The notes beneath the pieces are model-generated. The model had not been told where the DNA came from, searched no databases, and saw only the letters and a list, made by a program, of their open reading frames with translations. Of a stretch of DNA of 64,000 nt, positions 44,820 through 56,259 are shown piece by piece. Numbering within the stretch: the stretch's first letter is position 1; every line of letters starts with the position of its first letter. The translations under genes were made by a program, and so were the position numbers. Location of the stretch: NCBI RefSeq assembly GCF_033568475.1, contig NC_133120.1, positions 169,911,991 to 169,975,990 on the forward strand. Direction: 5' to 3'. The DNA comes from Henckelia pumila (taxonomy: Eukaryota > Streptophyta > Magnoliopsida > Lamiales > Gesneriaceae).

Positions 44820-46204
44820 TGTGATACCCGGAGCAGCGAAAGTTTAAAAATTTTATTTTTCGATATGGAACGATTCCATATTGTGGGTATCAAATCCTAA
44901 CGGTTAAAATTGTTGCAAGTAAAATAATAAACACAGTTAAATATTTTACCTCTTCAAGCTAAGGCTTGATTATGGACTCCAACAGAATTTAATCTGCTCT
45001 TCTTGTATATCCCGGGAACCGATGACTACTCGATCAATCTCCGAAATCAGGTCCACGAATAGAAAACAAAAACCCTCTGATTGATTGCACTAGAAATCAA
45101 TCAGATGTTTATCGTAGAGAATAAACAGATTTGATCTGTCAATTCAGAATGTAATTTTTCACAAAAATCACAGCCTGAATTATCTCAAAAAGGAGAAGAG
45201 AATTTCGAAAATTCCCTTATAATATTATAAGTGATTTTCGAAAATTTCAAGGATGGAATACCTCTAATTTTCGAACACTACACCTATATTTATAGATAAT
45301 TTCTAGACTAAATTAAGTTATAATTATATTAGGACTCTAACTCCTTAGGACCCATAATCCATAACTTAAGCCCAACAAGCCAAGCCTGTTATTATAGAAA
45401 TTAATATAAAATTCATCATGACTCCGATTGATAAACTGATTTCACCAATGTGCACAGAAACCATTTCTGCATCTTTTAAAGTCAAGATAATTTTTCTGAA
45501 TCCGAATTCAATTATTTCCAAAAATGCCCATCCATATGTCATTTTAGGAAATTCCACTCCCTTTAGTTAAGAAGTCCAACTTCCCTTTCATTAAATTTAA
45601 CTCTTTAAATTTAACTATCTCAACGGGGTTTAGTAATCCATTACTTGTGTGACCCTCAATGGTTCAGGGATACAGCTAGCCGTGGGCTCACAACTCCTTG
45701 TGACTCGGAACAACAATTTCCGACTTACCCATCGAATCATGGTAAGAGCGCCTAGCAACATCGCCCCATGATTCCCTAGGTATCACTGATAGTGCCTGCA
45801 AGAACCAGTAGATTTTGGTTAGCGTACAGTACGGTCCCTTCATCCATATATCCCGATCGAATCAACAACCATTGGTGCATCGAGAGTTGTTCGAGATTCG
45901 ATAACTATGCAATGCATCTTGAAGATCAAATAGTGACATCGCATATGCTACTAGGAAACCGAATAACCTAAAACACATCATGTACTCTGGCCAGAGATTC
46001 GTCACACTAATATCTCCTCAGATCGCATAGGATATCCACACTCGCAAGTATGTGGTGAATCCTTAACAACATAGCTTCGACTCATATATGTGTCGTAACT
46101 GTACCCAATCCCGACACCTGACGACCCCAATAGAGTCGGTAAACGAGTCAAAGTACAGTACTAGCATATAGAGTCTCAATGATGTTTCAAGTAGTAAGGA
46201 CTAA
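44820..46204 (-). repeat. LTR of Copia-4, interrupted by Athila
   Basis: The sequence begins TGTGATACCC at 44820 inside the Sirevirus gag. It has a minus-strand TATA box (45287-45294) and is unlike any other LTR in the window. It stops where the Athila LTR begins, without its own terminus. Because the Copia pol fragment at 58696-59619 has the same orientation, this may be the 3' LTR of that element. LTR status is inferred from the TG boundary, TATA box and placement. Confidence 0.5.
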
Positions 46205-47998
46205 TGATGAAACTTAAAATTTGTAATTATTTATATGTTAAAAAGTGTGTTTTAAAATTTAAGTTTAATTAAAATTATGAAGTTGTATTATTTTAGTGTT
46301 ATGTGTTTATATTTAAATGTTTTACTAAAATGTTGTATTTTACGGTTTGCGCAGGTTTGGTAAAAATAAAATTACTCAAGCTACAGAGGTCATAATGGAG
46401 TAACCTCTAAACCTGTAGAATCACAAAAGAGGCATCTTCAACTTTGTAGAAGACAAGAAATTCCAAAAACTTCATTAAGATGATCAAAATAATCAAACAT
46501 CAAAATGGAGATAGATTTACTTTTACTATGACCAGCTTGGAGTAAAAATATCATAAGTATTTCATATTTTATCCAAAAGGGGTGAATGAGTTGTCCAAAC
46601 ACATCTACACAAAATATCCTACGTGTTCTATGTTGAAAAGAAAGGCTGAATCGGTGGTCTAAGGCATCAAACATACCAATTAAAGTTGGGTCATGGTATT
46701 GACATTCAAGGAGACAAGCACCCACCAACTTTACTATTTCATATTTAATGAGCCTTGGACTCTTGCTCTCATTTGGCCTATAAATAGATGTGTTGTATAA
46801 GCTTTGTAGTGTGCAAAAGTGTAGAGAATTCTTCATTTGTAAAATAAATATTGTGTGTGTGAGAATAAAAGTTTGAGTGTGCAAGTTTCTCAAGTTCAAG
46901 TATGAAATTTCTTTTATCTTTATTCTTGAGTTTCATGTTCATGGAAAGCTAAATCTTTTTATGTCAAGGTGAAAAGGTTTCATTGTTGGTCAAGTAAGAT
47001 TGTCTATATTTTGTATATTCTTTTCTTTTCTATTTTTATTTTTACTAATTGATCTTTATTTGTAGGTATAATTTTGGATGATTTGTTGTTATCTATTTAC
47101 ATCAAATGCTTGGTACCTTGAATGTGGTTACCTTGATTTGTTGTCAAATATGATACAATAAATACTACAATAATTATATACTATAAATATATGTATCTAT
47201 TTATAATAAAGTCATATATATTATTTAGACGATAGCGTGACACTGTCGGTTGTTTTAAATAATATATTGTGATTTGAACTAACATTTACTTTTTCGCATC
47301 TAACTTTTACTTTATCGCAACTAACATTTATTTTTCCGCAACTAACATTTACTTTCTCGCATCTAACTTTTACTTTTCCGCAACTAACATTTACTTTATC
47401 GCATCTAACATAAAGTCATATATTTTATTTAGACGATAGCGTGGCTCTGCCGGTTGTTCTAAATAAAATATTGTGATTTGATCTAACATTTATTTTTATG
47501 TCAATTTATATTTATGCATTTATATATATATTATGGGTACCATGTATTAAATATCGGTTGATATTAATATAGTGGAAACTATATTATATGATATACTTGT
47601 TTAAATATTTAATTGTTCTTTTTATGTTTATATTTATTCATCTATATATATTATGGGTACCATGTATTAAATATCGGTTAATCTGATATTAATATAGTGG
47701 GAACTATATTATATGATATACTTGTTTAAATATTTCATTGTTCTTTTATGTTTATTTTTATTTTAGTTTCTTTTATTTATTTTTATTAAACAATCTTAAA
47801 TAAACCAACAATGAACCTTTGAAACCTTGACAATTTTATAATTTGTGTATTTGAAGTTTTATAATAATATTTTCATCTATAATATATTATTGCTAAAATT
47901 AAACTTACAACATCCTCTCCGTGGATCGATCTCGTACTCACAAGTATATTACTTGCAGACAACCTACACTTGGGTGAATTACAATTTAAGTTGTAGCA
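46205..47998 (+). repeat. 5' LTR of the Athila element
   Basis: The 1794-bp LTR starts TGATGAAACTT and ends GTTGTAGCA. It has a TATA box at 46779-46786. A short tandem array (47279-47412) is built from six units of about 22 bp of the type AACATTTACTTTNTCGCA. Two larger tandem duplications are a unit with GACGATAGCGTG (near 47221 and 47430) and a 120-bp unit with ATTATGGGTACCATGTATTA (near 47530 and 47649). Confidence 0.92.
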
Positions 47999-48003
47999 AG
48001 TTT

Positions 48004-48021
48004 TTGGCGCCGTTGCCGGGG
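48004..48021 (+). other. Athila primer-binding site
   Basis: TGGCGCCGTTGCCGGGGA lies six bases after the LTR end. It is complementary to the 3' end of aspartate tRNA as in Athila elements. The same site occurs at about 58061-58078 after the shared 3' LTR. Confidence 0.88.
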
Positions 48022-48078
48022 AGGTATAAATTAAGTTTAATTTTGTTATTATGTAAATAGTATGTTGTTTTTAATTGT

Positions 48079-51000
48079 ATGATTGTTTGGAGTCGTAAAC
48101 AAAGTGGTAGACTTGTTCGAGTAACTGAAAATATTTTAAACATGGACGATAATTCTAATAATCAAGATGATAATAATAATAATAATAATCATCAAGAACA
48201 TGAACAACCAAGAACACTTAGGCACCATATGAATCCAATAAGAACTAGTACACCATCTTGTTTAGTTTTTCCTCCTGATGCATCTAATTTCAATTTTAAG
48301 CCACAAGTCATTCAACTTTTACCAAATTTTCATGGCTTAGATTCTGAAAATCCATATTTGCATTTAAGAGAATTTGAGGAGGTTTGCAACACTTATAATG
48401 ATCAAAATTGTAGCATGGATACTGTTCGATTAAAGCTTTTTCCTTTTTCCTTAAAAGATAAAGCTAAAACATGGTTGCAAAATTTGAGATCAAGTTCAAT
48501 AAGATCATGGGAAGAAATGCAACAACAATTTCTAAAAAAGTTTTTTCCTTCCCATAGAACAAACTCTTTTAAAAGACAAATTACAACTTTTTCTCAAAAA
48601 CAAGGGGAAACATTTTATCAATGTTGGGATAGATATAAAGAGTTACTTAATACATGCCCACATCATGGTTTTGAAATATGGAGAATAGTTTCTCACTTTT
48701 ATGAAGGTTTAATACCTAAAGATAGGCAAATGATAGAATTCATGTGTAATGGAACTTTTGAAGATAAAAACCCAAATGAAGCTATGGAATATTTGGAGTC
48801 ATTAGCAGAAAATGCTCAAAATTGGGATAATATAGGCTCAATTGAACCACCAAGTAAAACCAATAATTCAACAAATGGGGGTGGTATTTATCATCTTAAA
48901 GATGATGTAGATGTTCAAGCTAAACTTGCATCTTTAGCAAGAAAAATCGAGTCATTAGAAATGAAAAAGAGTGATCAATTAAAAAGTGTTCAAGAAATTG
49001 TTTGTCATATATGTGACACACATGATCATCTTACAAAAAATTGTCCTACTTTGCCTTCATTTAAAGAATGTCTCCATGAACAAGCCAATTATGTTAACAA
49101 TTTTAAAAAACCAACATTAGATCCTTTTTCACAAACATACAATCCTGGTTGGAGAAATCATCCCAACTTTAGTTGGAGGAACGATAATAATGCACAACCT
49201 TCACAACAACCTCTTCAAAATAACCAAAATCATCAAGGTTATGCTCCTTATATCCCACCTCCAAGAAAAAATTTTGAAGATGAAATTCATGCATACATTC
49301 AAAAGCAAGAGTCTATCAATATTCAAAACATTCAATCTATGAATGATTTGAAAGAAACTCTTGCAAAATTTGCATCTACACTTAATATTCATGAAAAAGG
49401 AAAATTTCCATCTCAACCACAACCTAATCCTAAAAATCAAAATCAAGAAAAATTTGATCAAGTAAAATCTGTTATTACTCTTAGAAGTGGTAAAATAGTT
49501 AATGATCCATATAGTGATGAAAACAAAGATCAATTAAACTCAAAGAGTAAGGATTCAAATCCTGATACTTTTGAGAAAGATGATGCTTTGAGTCCTAAAA
49601 ATAAGAAAATTGATGATAAAATAAATAAACATGTTCCTTTTCCTCATGCATTAGTAAATAATAAAAAACAAAAAAATGATTCTGATATTTATGAAGTTTT
49701 TAAACAAGTAAAAATAAATATTCCATTATTATATGCTATTAAACAAGTGCCTTCTTATGCAAAGTTTTTAAAAGATTTATGTACTGTGAAAAGACAATTG
49801 CATGTAAAGAAGAAAGCATTCTTAACGGAGCAAGTAAGCTCTATTATTCAAAATAATTCTACCTTGAAATATAAAGATCCCGGTTGTCCAACAATTTCAT
49901 GTATTATTGGAAAAAATAAAATTAAAAAAGCTTTGTTAGATTTGGGAGCAAGTGTGAATTTAATTCCTTATTCAGTTTATGAAAAGCTTAAGTTGGGAGA
50001 TTTAAAACCTACATCTGTTACTCTTTTACTAGCCGATAGGTCAATCAAAATACCTAGAGGTATCGTAGAAGATGTGTTAGTTCAAGTCGATAAATTCATA
50101 TATCCTGTGGATTTTATTGTCTTGGATACACAACCAATAGAAGTACATAACGAAATTCCAGTAATATTGGGACGTCCATTTCTAGCAACTTCAAATGCTT
50201 TAATTAATTGTCGAAATGGAATAATGAAATTGTCTTTTGGAAATATGACTTTAGAACTTAATGTGTTCAATTTATGTAAACAACCAAGTATTAATGAAGA
50301 TGAAGATGATAATGCAATAGAAACAATTGTGGAAGAAAATATACACCAAGAAAACTTAAATCAACAATCTGAAGTTTGTTTAGTGGAAAGTTTTGATTCA
50401 AAAAATGTTTTTAAATCAAAGTTATTTGAAGAAATTAATGAACTTGAAGAAGTAAAAGAAAATGATCGTCCAAAACTTGAATTAAAACCCTTGCCAATAG
50501 AACTAAAATATGCTTTTCTTGGTGAAAATCAAACATATCCTATTGTAATATCTTCTACCCTCTTACCAAAACAAGAAGAAGATGTAATAACACTACTTAA
50601 AAAACACAAAAATGCAATTGGATGGACTTTGCAAGATATAAAAGGTATAAATCCTTTAATCTGCACACATAGAATTCACTTGGAAGAAAATGCTAAAACA
50701 TATCAACAACCACAAAGAAGATTAAATCCACACATGAAAGAAGTTGTTAAAAATGAAGTTTTAAAACTATTAGATGCCGGAATTATTTATCCAATCTCGG
50801 ATAGTAAATGGGTAAGTCCAACACAAGTAGTACCAAAAAAATCAGGCATCACTGTTATAAAAAATGAAAAGGGAGAATTATTACAAGCTAGGATTCCATC
50901 TAGTTGGCGTATGTGCATTGATTATAGAAAATTAAATGATGCAACTAGAAAAGATCACTTTCCGTTACCATTTTTAGATCAAATTTTAGAGAAAGTGGCA

Positions 51001-53367
51001 GGTAATCCTTATTATTGTTTTCTTGATGGGTATTCGGGGTATTATCAAATACCAATATCATTAGAAGATCAAGAAAAAACTACTTTCACTTGTCCGTTCG
51101 GAACTTTTGCTTTTAAAAGAATGCCATTTGGTTTATGTAATGCCCCGGCTACTTTTCAAAGATGCATGCTAAGTATTTTTAGTGACATGATTGAAGAATT
51201 TGTGGAAGTTTTTATGGATGATATAACTGTTTTTGGAAACTCATTTGAAAACTGTCTTAAAAATTTGGAAGAAGTTTTAAAAAGATGTGAAGAAAAAAAT
51301 CTTGTTTTAAATTGGGAAAAATGTCACTACATGGTTAAATCCGGAATTGTGTTAGGGCATGTCATATCTGAAAAAGGAATTGAAGTTGATAAAGCTAAGG
51401 TTGATGTTATTGCTAATTTACCATCACCAAACACGATCAAAGAAATTCGATCATTTTTGGGTCATGCGGGATTTTATAGAAGATTTATAAAAAATTTTAG
51501 CATAATATCGAAACCAATTTCAAATCTTTTAACAAAAGATGCACAATTTGAATGGACTCAAGAATGTGAAACTGCTTTTAAAAAAATAATTAATCTTTTA
51601 ACTACATCACCTATTTTACAACCTCCTGATTGGTCTTTACCATTTGAATTAATGTGTGATGCAAGTGATTATGCTGTAGGAGCCGTGTTAGGACAAAGAA
51701 AAGAAGGTAAACCTTATGTGATCTATTATGCAAGTAGAACCTTAAATAGTGCTCAAATCAATTATTCAACAACTGAAAAAGAATTACTTTCAGTAGTGTT
51801 TGCATTAGATAAATTTCGATCCTATTTAATTGGTTCTACTACTATTGTTTACACTGATCATTCTGCCATAAAATATTTATCAAATAAACAAGATGCTAAG
51901 CCGAGATTAATAAGATGGATTTTGTTGTTACAAGAATTTGATCTTGTAATAAAAGATAAAAAAGGAAAAGAAAATGTAGTAGCCGATCATTTATCAAGAA
52001 TAATTTTTGAATCATCTCAAAATGAAATACCAATAAATGAAAATTTTCCGGATGATCAACTATTTTATGCTACTACTATGCCTTGGTTTGCTAATATTGT
52101 AAATTTTCTTGTGACAAATAAAATGCCTTCTCATTGGAGTTCACAAGATAAAAATAAATTCTTGAAAGAGGTCAAAAAATTTTATTGGGATGATCCTTAT
52201 TTGTTTAAGTATTGTCGTGATCAAATTTTTCGACGATGCATACCCGACAATGAGGTAAGTAGTGTCATTAAATTTTGTCATTCTGAGGCATGTGGAGGTC
52301 ATTTTTCGTCAAAGAAAACAGCTGCAAAAATCTTTCAATGTGGATTTTATTGGCCTTCTTTATTCAAAGATACACATTCATTTTGCAAATCTTGTGAAAA
52401 TTGTCAGAAAATGGGTTCAATTTCAAAACGAAACATGATGCCTTTAAATCCAATCATGATTATTGAAATATTTGACAGTTGGGGAATAGATTTTATGGGT
52501 CCATTTCCATTATCTTTTGGATTCACTTATATTTTAGTAGCTGTCGATTATGTTTCAAAATGGATTGAAGCAATTGCATGTAGAACTAATGATCATAAAG
52601 TTGTGATAAAATTTTTGAAAGAAAATATTTTTAGTCGATTTGGAATACCTAGAGCTATAATAAGTGATGGGGGAAGTCATTTTATAAATAAATCATTTTC
52701 TTCGTTGTTAAGAAAATATGGTATTACACATAAAGTTTCTACTCCATATCACCCTCAAACGAATGGTCAGGTTGAACTTGCAAATAAAGAAATAAAACAA
52801 ATTTTGGAAAAAACAGTCAATCCAAATCGAAAAGATTGGTCTTTAAGATTAAGTGATGCATTATGGGCATATAGAACTGCATTTAAAACGTCATTGGGGA
52901 TGTCACCATATAGATTAGTTTTTGGAAAGCATTGTCATTTACCTGTTGAAATTGAACATAAAGCTTATTGGGCAATTAAAGCGTTTAATACTAATTTAGA
53001 TGATGCATCTAAATCAAGAAAATTGCAATTAAATGAACTAGAAGAATTAAGAAATGATGCATATGAAAATGCAAAGATTTATAAAGATAAAACAAAAGCA
53101 TTTCATGATAAAAATATTATGAGAAAATCTTTTGAAATCGGACAAAAAGTTTTACTTTATAATTCTCGCTTGCATTTGTTTCCAGGAAAACTTAGATCGC
53201 GATGGTCTGGACCATTTATTGTTAAATTTGTCTATCCTCATGGTGCTGTTGATGTTGAAAATCCTAAAAATAATAATGTATTTAAAGTTAATGGGCAAAG
53301 ACTTAAACTGTTTATAGAAAATGAAGTTCTTAATGAAGAGTTTATGCCTTTATATGATCCAACTTAA
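48079..53367 (+). CDS. Athila gag-pol polyprotein, intact
   Basis: One unbroken 1762-codon frame; translation may start at 48079 or at the ATG 48142 ([10 protein letters not shown]). Gag (to about residue 420) has [20 protein letters not shown] and a CCHC-type [14 protein letters not shown] near residue 308. The protease has [12 protein letters not shown] near 617; DLGA rather than DTGA is usual for this lineage. The reverse transcriptase active site is FMDDITVFG near 1045. RNase H has [10 protein letters not shown] near 1192. The integrase has an HHCC region ([11 protein letters not shown]) and a core with [10 protein letters not shown] near 1466 and [10 protein letters not shown]. No lesion is seen. 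It supplies all functions for copying and integration, so this element may be autonomous. Confidence 0.95.
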   Translation: MIVWSRKQSGRLVRVTENILNMDDNSNNQDDNNNNNNHQEHEQPRTLRHHMNPIRTSTPSCLVFPPDASNFNFKPQVIQLLPNFHGLDSENPYLHLREFEEVCNTYNDQNCSMDTVRLKLFPFSLKDKAKTWLQNLRSSSIRSWEEMQQQFLKKFFPSHRTNSFKRQITTFSQKQGETFYQCWDRYKELLNTCPHHGFEIWRIVSHFYEGLIPKDRQMIEFMCNGTFEDKNPNEAMEYLESLAENAQNWDNIGSIEPPSKTNNSTNGGGIYHLKDDVDVQAKLASLARKIESLEMKKSDQLKSVQEIVCHICDTHDHLTKNCPTLPSFKECLHEQANYVNNFKKPTLDPFSQTYNPGWRNHPNFSWRNDNNAQPSQQPLQNNQNHQGYAPYIPPPRKNFEDEIHAYIQKQESINIQNIQSMNDLKETLAKFASTLNIHEKGKFPSQPQPNPKNQNQEKFDQVKSVITLRSGKIVNDPYSDENKDQLNSKSKDSNPDTFEKDDALSPKNKKIDDKINKHVPFPHALVNNKKQKNDSDIYEVFKQVKINIPLLYAIKQVPSYAKFLKDLCTVKRQLHVKKKAFLTEQVSSIIQNNSTLKYKDPGCPTISCIIGKNKIKKALLDLGASVNLIPYSVYEKLKLGDLKPTSVTLLLADRSIKIPRGIVEDVLVQVDKFIYPVDFIVLDTQPIEVHNEIPVILGRPFLATSNALINCRNGIMKLSFGNMTLELNVFNLCKQPSINEDEDDNAIETIVEENIHQENLNQQSEVCLVESFDSKNVFKSKLFEEINELEEVKENDRPKLELKPLPIELKYAFLGENQTYPIVISSTLLPKQEEDVITLLKKHKNAIGWTLQDIKGINPLICTHRIHLEENAKTYQQPQRRLNPHMKEVVKNEVLKLLDAGIIYPISDSKWVSPTQVVPKKSGITVIKNEKGELLQARIPSSWRMCIDYRKLNDATRKDHFPLPFLDQILEKVAGNPYYCFLDGYSGYYQIPISLEDQEKTTFTCPFGTFAFKRMPFGLCNAPATFQRCMLSIFSDMIEEFVEVFMDDITVFGNSFENCLKNLEEVLKRCEEKNLVLNWEKCHYMVKSGIVLGHVISEKGIEVDKAKVDVIANLPSPNTIKEIRSFLGHAGFYRRFIKNFSIISKPISNLLTKDAQFEWTQECETAFKKIINLLTTSPILQPPDWSLPFELMCDASDYAVGAVLGQRKEGKPYVIYYASRTLNSAQINYSTTEKELLSVVFALDKFRSYLIGSTTIVYTDHSAIKYLSNKQDAKPRLIRWILLLQEFDLVIKDKKGKENVVADHLSRIIFESSQNEIPINENFPDDQLFYATTMPWFANIVNFLVTNKMPSHWSSQDKNKFLKEVKKFYWDDPYLFKYCRDQIFRRCIPDNEVSSVIKFCHSEACGGHFSSKKTAAKIFQCGFYWPSLFKDTHSFCKSCENCQKMGSISKRNMMPLNPIMIIEIFDSWGIDFMGPFPLSFGFTYILVAVDYVSKWIEAIACRTNDHKVVIKFLKENIFSRFGIPRAIISDGGSHFINKSFSSLLRKYGITHKVSTPYHPQTNGQVELANKEIKQILEKTVNPNRKDWSLRLSDALWAYRTAFKTSLGMSPYRLVFGKHCHLPVEIEHKAYWAIKAFNTNLDDASKSRKLQLNELEELRNDAYENAKIYKDKTKAFHDKNIMRKSFEIGQKVLLYNSRLHLFPGKLRSRWSGPFIVKFVYPHGAVDVENPKNNNVFKVNGQRLKLFIENEVLNEEFMPLYDPT

Positions 53368-53384
53368 TTGTTACTTATATTTTT

Positions 53385-53399
53385 ATTTTATTTTTGCAG
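53385..53399 (+). promoter_or_regulatory. Candidate splice acceptor before the extra genes
   Basis: A pyrimidine-rich tract ends in TTTTTGCAG at 53399, 18 bp after the pol stop region and 112 bp before the cysteine-rich ORF. Athila env-like genes are thought to be expressed from spliced subgenomic RNA, so this could serve the two captured ORFs. Inferred from sequence only. Confidence 0.45.
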
Positions 53400-53511
53400 A
53401 ATTGAGTTCACTTCCCGGTTAAGTGGCGGATAACGGTACTCCGTGACTACTTTCAGTCGGTTTTATTTCAATTTCCCAAAATAATTGAATATATATATAT
53501 AAATATATATT

Positions 53512-54063
53512 ATGGATGAAGCTATCAAAAAACTTGGTAAATATTTTCCATCTGTTTCTAAAAAAGTTCTGAGAATGATTTATGAAGGCAGATGTGAAAG
53601 ATTGAGAATGCTTATGCAAAAAGGAATCCCGGAGGATATTCGTCTTATAATTGAAGCCAAGGTTCGATTAGGTGGTGAAGTTCCAAAATTCTTACTTGTT
53701 CGAAATATGTCTGGACTAGGAAAAAGTACCTATGCGAAGAAAAGAAGGGCTAAAAGGTTAGATGTTTGTCATAATTGTGCCAGATGGACTTGTAATAGAC
53801 AATGCAGATCTTTGGGATATGTTTCCACAAATAGAGAAGATAAAATTGATTTCATTAAGAATGGGCTGAGTAAAGAGTCATTGGATGATATCTCATTGAC
53901 TCTTGAGACGCATTCTAGTGGAGATGTACAAGGTCAACTTCTCCATTTATGGAAACTATTCCAAGCGCAGCGTCATGGTGATGGTCTTGGGAATCTGACT
54001 AAAAAAGACCCTATTTGCCAATTTATAAGAAAATTGGATGGTAAGCCATCCCTCGACTCATAA
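53512..54063 (+). CDS. Basic cysteine-rich protein resembling viral nucleic-acid-binding proteins
   Basis: This intact 183-aa ORF has a helical N-terminus (residues 1-55) and the basic motif GLGKSTYAKKRRAKRL (68-83). Four cysteines follow in a C-x2-C-x4-C-x3-C arrangement (C86, C89, C94, C98), and the polar tail has no membrane segment. The basic STYAKKRRA stretch directly before a zinc-finger-like cluster is the signature of the small nucleic-acid-binding cysteine-rich proteins of carla-like plant RNA viruses. Some of those proteins act in the nucleus or weaken RNA silencing. The cysteine spacing is tighter and the protein longer than usual. It sits in the env position, 145 nt after pol. The match is from memory of the family pattern and needs a profile search; function here is unknown. 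Confidence 0.5.
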   Translation: MDEAIKKLGKYFPSVSKKVLRMIYEGRCERLRMLMQKGIPEDIRLIIEAKVRLGGEVPKFLLVRNMSGLGKSTYAKKRRAKRLDVCHNCARWTCNRQCRSLGYVSTNREDKIDFIKNGLSKESLDDISLTLETHSSGDVQGQLLHLWKLFQAQRHGDGLGNLTKKDPICQFIRKLDGKPSLDS

Positions 54064-54202
54064 ATATTGAAGGAACACTGTGAGCCACAATCACATCACT
54101 GTTTATACGCATGCATGTTATTATTATATATTATTTTTTTTACTATTTTCATCATTTTGTTCACATCTGTATTCCTATTTCTGTCTTATTCCTTGTTTTC
54201 CT

Positions 54203-54209
54203 TATAAAA
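54203..54209 (+). promoter_or_regulatory. TATA-like box before the LOG ORF
   Basis: TATAAAA lies 45 bp before the LOG start codon, followed by the pyrimidine-rich CACTCAACTCTCTCT. It could be an internal promoter or simply part of a captured 5' UTR. Weak evidence. Confidence 0.3.
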
Positions 54210-54253
54210 TCACTCAACTCTCTCTATATTTTTTTTTTAAAAAAGAAAAAAAC

Positions 54254-54892
54254 ATGACAGAATCTTCTTCAGAAAAATTGAAAAATATTTGTGTCTTTTG
54301 TGGTTCTAATACTGGAAAGAATAAAATATTTGTTGATGCAGCAATTAATCTTGGAAAAAAGTTAGCAGAGAGAAAAATTCACTTGGTTTATGGAGGAGGC
54401 AATATTGGGTTAATGGGATCTATTTCAACAGCAGCTCATCTTGGAGGTAGTCAGGTTTTGGGTATTATTCCTACAGCTTTAGCTGAAGGAAATATTACAG
54501 GTGTTACGGTTGGGGAAGAGTTGAAAGTTTCATCAATGTACGAGAGAATAACTAAAATGATAGAAAATTCTGATGCTTTTATTGCCTTACCTGGTGGTTT
54601 TGGTACTTTAGAAGAAATTTTTCATGTTGTTTCTTGGGCACAACTTAATATCCATAATAAACCTGTTGGCTTGTTGAATATCAATAACTATTATGATGGT
54701 TTGTTGACTTTTCTCGATGTAGCCGTGGAACAAAATTTTATTTCAGAAAATTCACGAAGGATGCTCATCTCTGCTTCGAATGAAGACCAATTAATTGATG
54801 ATCTCCAAGCTTTTGTTCATCAACCTGATTCAGCTATAACAAAGATCAATTGGTCTCAACCAACTAGTAAGAAAAGAAAACTGGATCATTGA
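54254..54892 (+). CDS. LOG: Cytokinin riboside 5'-monophosphate phosphoribohydrolase (LOG-type), retroelement-borne
   Basis: The 212-aa ORF begins at ATG 54254; an in-frame extension back to 54080 reads as AT-rich leader. LOG enzymes release active cytokinin bases from their nucleotides in cytosol and nucleus. The signature motifs are present: FCGSNTGK near the start, YGGGNIGLMGS (46-56) and PGGFGTLEE (113-121), with R98 and the catalytic glutamate pair retained. The usual MHERK is MYERI here, a change beside the active arginine. The C-terminus is basic (SKKRKLDH). Plant LOG genes normally have several introns; this copy has none and is followed by A-rich runs, which suggests capture from mRNA. 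Full length and intact. It lies between pol and the 3' LTR of a young Athila element. Confidence 0.93.
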   Translation: MTESSSEKLKNICVFCGSNTGKNKIFVDAAINLGKKLAERKIHLVYGGGNIGLMGSISTAAHLGGSQVLGIIPTALAEGNITGVTVGEELKVSSMYERITKMIENSDAFIALPGGFGTLEEIFHVVSWAQLNIHNKPVGLLNINNYYDGLLTFLDVAVEQNFISENSRRMLISASNEDQLIDDLQAFVHQPDSAITKINWSQPTSKKRKLDH

Positions 54893-56247
54893 TTCAACAT
54901 GTCATGAAATGGTTTGTGTTTGTTCCTCATCTTCAATAATTTCAGGTGATATCTCTTTCATCATGTACTCTTTATTTTTCTTAAAAAAAAAAAAATAAAA
55001 AATTTAAAATTTAAAAAAAAAAATATTTCTATAATAATATTTATTCAATGGCAGAGTAAGGAGTCAAAAACTCCTGACACGCATTAGTTTTTATTTATCA
55101 TCTTATCACAATAGATTAGATTTTAATATTCCGTATATATTTAAATTGCAAACTACTAAGAAAATGAAGTCTTTTTGTATAGATGTTTATTTATTCTTCT
55201 TTTTATCAATTTAATAGAAAATATATAATTGATGGGATATAAGTTATAAATAATATATAATTATGTGTTTTCAAATACATATTTTCTAAAACTTTTATGA
55301 GTATATAATTAAAGTGATATTGATTGAATAAATAATAACATGTATAATTGAGGGAATTAATTTGTAAAAGTGCAATAGTTACTCACATAAATTTTGTGAG
55401 TGAGGGGTAAGAATTGAGAAAACAACTTATAAGCTTTTATTGATTATTAAGAAATGGTTGATTACTAGATTAAACCCATTTTGAAAAAAAAAAAAAAAAA
55501 AAAGAAAAATGAAAATTGGCTGCAAAGTTGTTTGAAGTTTGATTGTAAAGATGTAGAGTATTAATATCTCTACTATAATTATTAATGTAATAGATTTACC
55601 TCATAAAAAATAAAAATAAAAATAAACTTTGAAAAAAAAAATGTTACATTTTCAAAGTTTATTGGAGGTATTTGATTATGTAAAAACAATTTTGCAGCCA
55701 AGCAAAAAAAAAAAAAACAAAAAAACAAAAAAAAATGGGTTTATTCTTTGTAAATCATCCTATCTTATTTTCAATATTAGGTTATTTGATTGTCTGCTTT
55801 ACTAGCCATTTTCAAAGAGTGTATAATTTCTTCCAACTCCATGAGTGAAAAACAGCTATATATGAAATACTTTAACCCGAGAGAATATGGAGTTGAGACT
55901 TTTACATTAATATTCCTGATGATATACATGTTATGAAAATGATTTCTATTATCCTTTTAATTATATTATTCTCAAAGTTTTTAGAAAATATTTATGTAAA
56001 AAAAAAAAAATTATATATATTTAATATTTTGATATTGTGTGAAATATATATGTATAGCCCATCCAATTACATATTGATATATTGGTTGATAATGAGATTT
56101 ATAAATAAACATATGATCTCCTCACAAGTGTGTTTTTTAAAATTTCAAAGTTTGCAAATTTGAATATATATATTAAGGAATAAAAATCTAACTTGTGATT
56201 TTATGATATTTTATGATATTTTATTACTAAGGGACTAGTAATTAGCC
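54893..56247 (+). other. AT-rich region between LOG and the Athila 3' LTR
   Basis: No ORF with a recognisable domain is present. Long A runs occur at about 54984-55021, 55483-55503 and 55702-55735. The first lies about 90 bp after the LOG stop and could be the remnant of a captured poly(A) tail. The region ends at the polypurine tract. Confidence 0.55.
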
Positions 56248-56259
56248 GGTTTGGGGGTG
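56248..56259 (+). other. Athila polypurine tract
   Basis: GGTTTGGGGGTG immediately precedes the 3' LTR start TGATGAAAC at 56260. Confidence 0.75.

Noticed and set aside
46438..46899. 153-codon minus-strand ORF in the Athila LTR (counterpart at 56493-56891)
   Set aside because: It is present in both LTRs only because the LTRs are copies. It is antisense to the element, has no recognisable domain, and spans promoter sequence.
47279..47412. CRISPR-like appearance of short, regular repeats
   Set aside because: The units are directly adjacent without unique spacers, lie inside an LTR and are in a plant genome.
53512..54063. Env-like glycoprotein in the Athila env position
   Set aside because: No signal peptide, membrane segment or glycoprotein-like region; the protein is short, basic and cysteine-rich.
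54080..54253. N-terminal extension of LOG starting at 54080
   Set aside because: It encodes an AT-rich, aromatic stretch unlike any LOG N-terminus, while the ATG at 54254 gives the normal family start.
54254..54892. LOG as an ordinary host gene between two separate elements
   Set aside because: It lies between an intact pol and a matching LTR in the same orientation, with the polypurine tract in place. The gene is thus internal to one element, and it lacks the introns expected for a host LOG gene.
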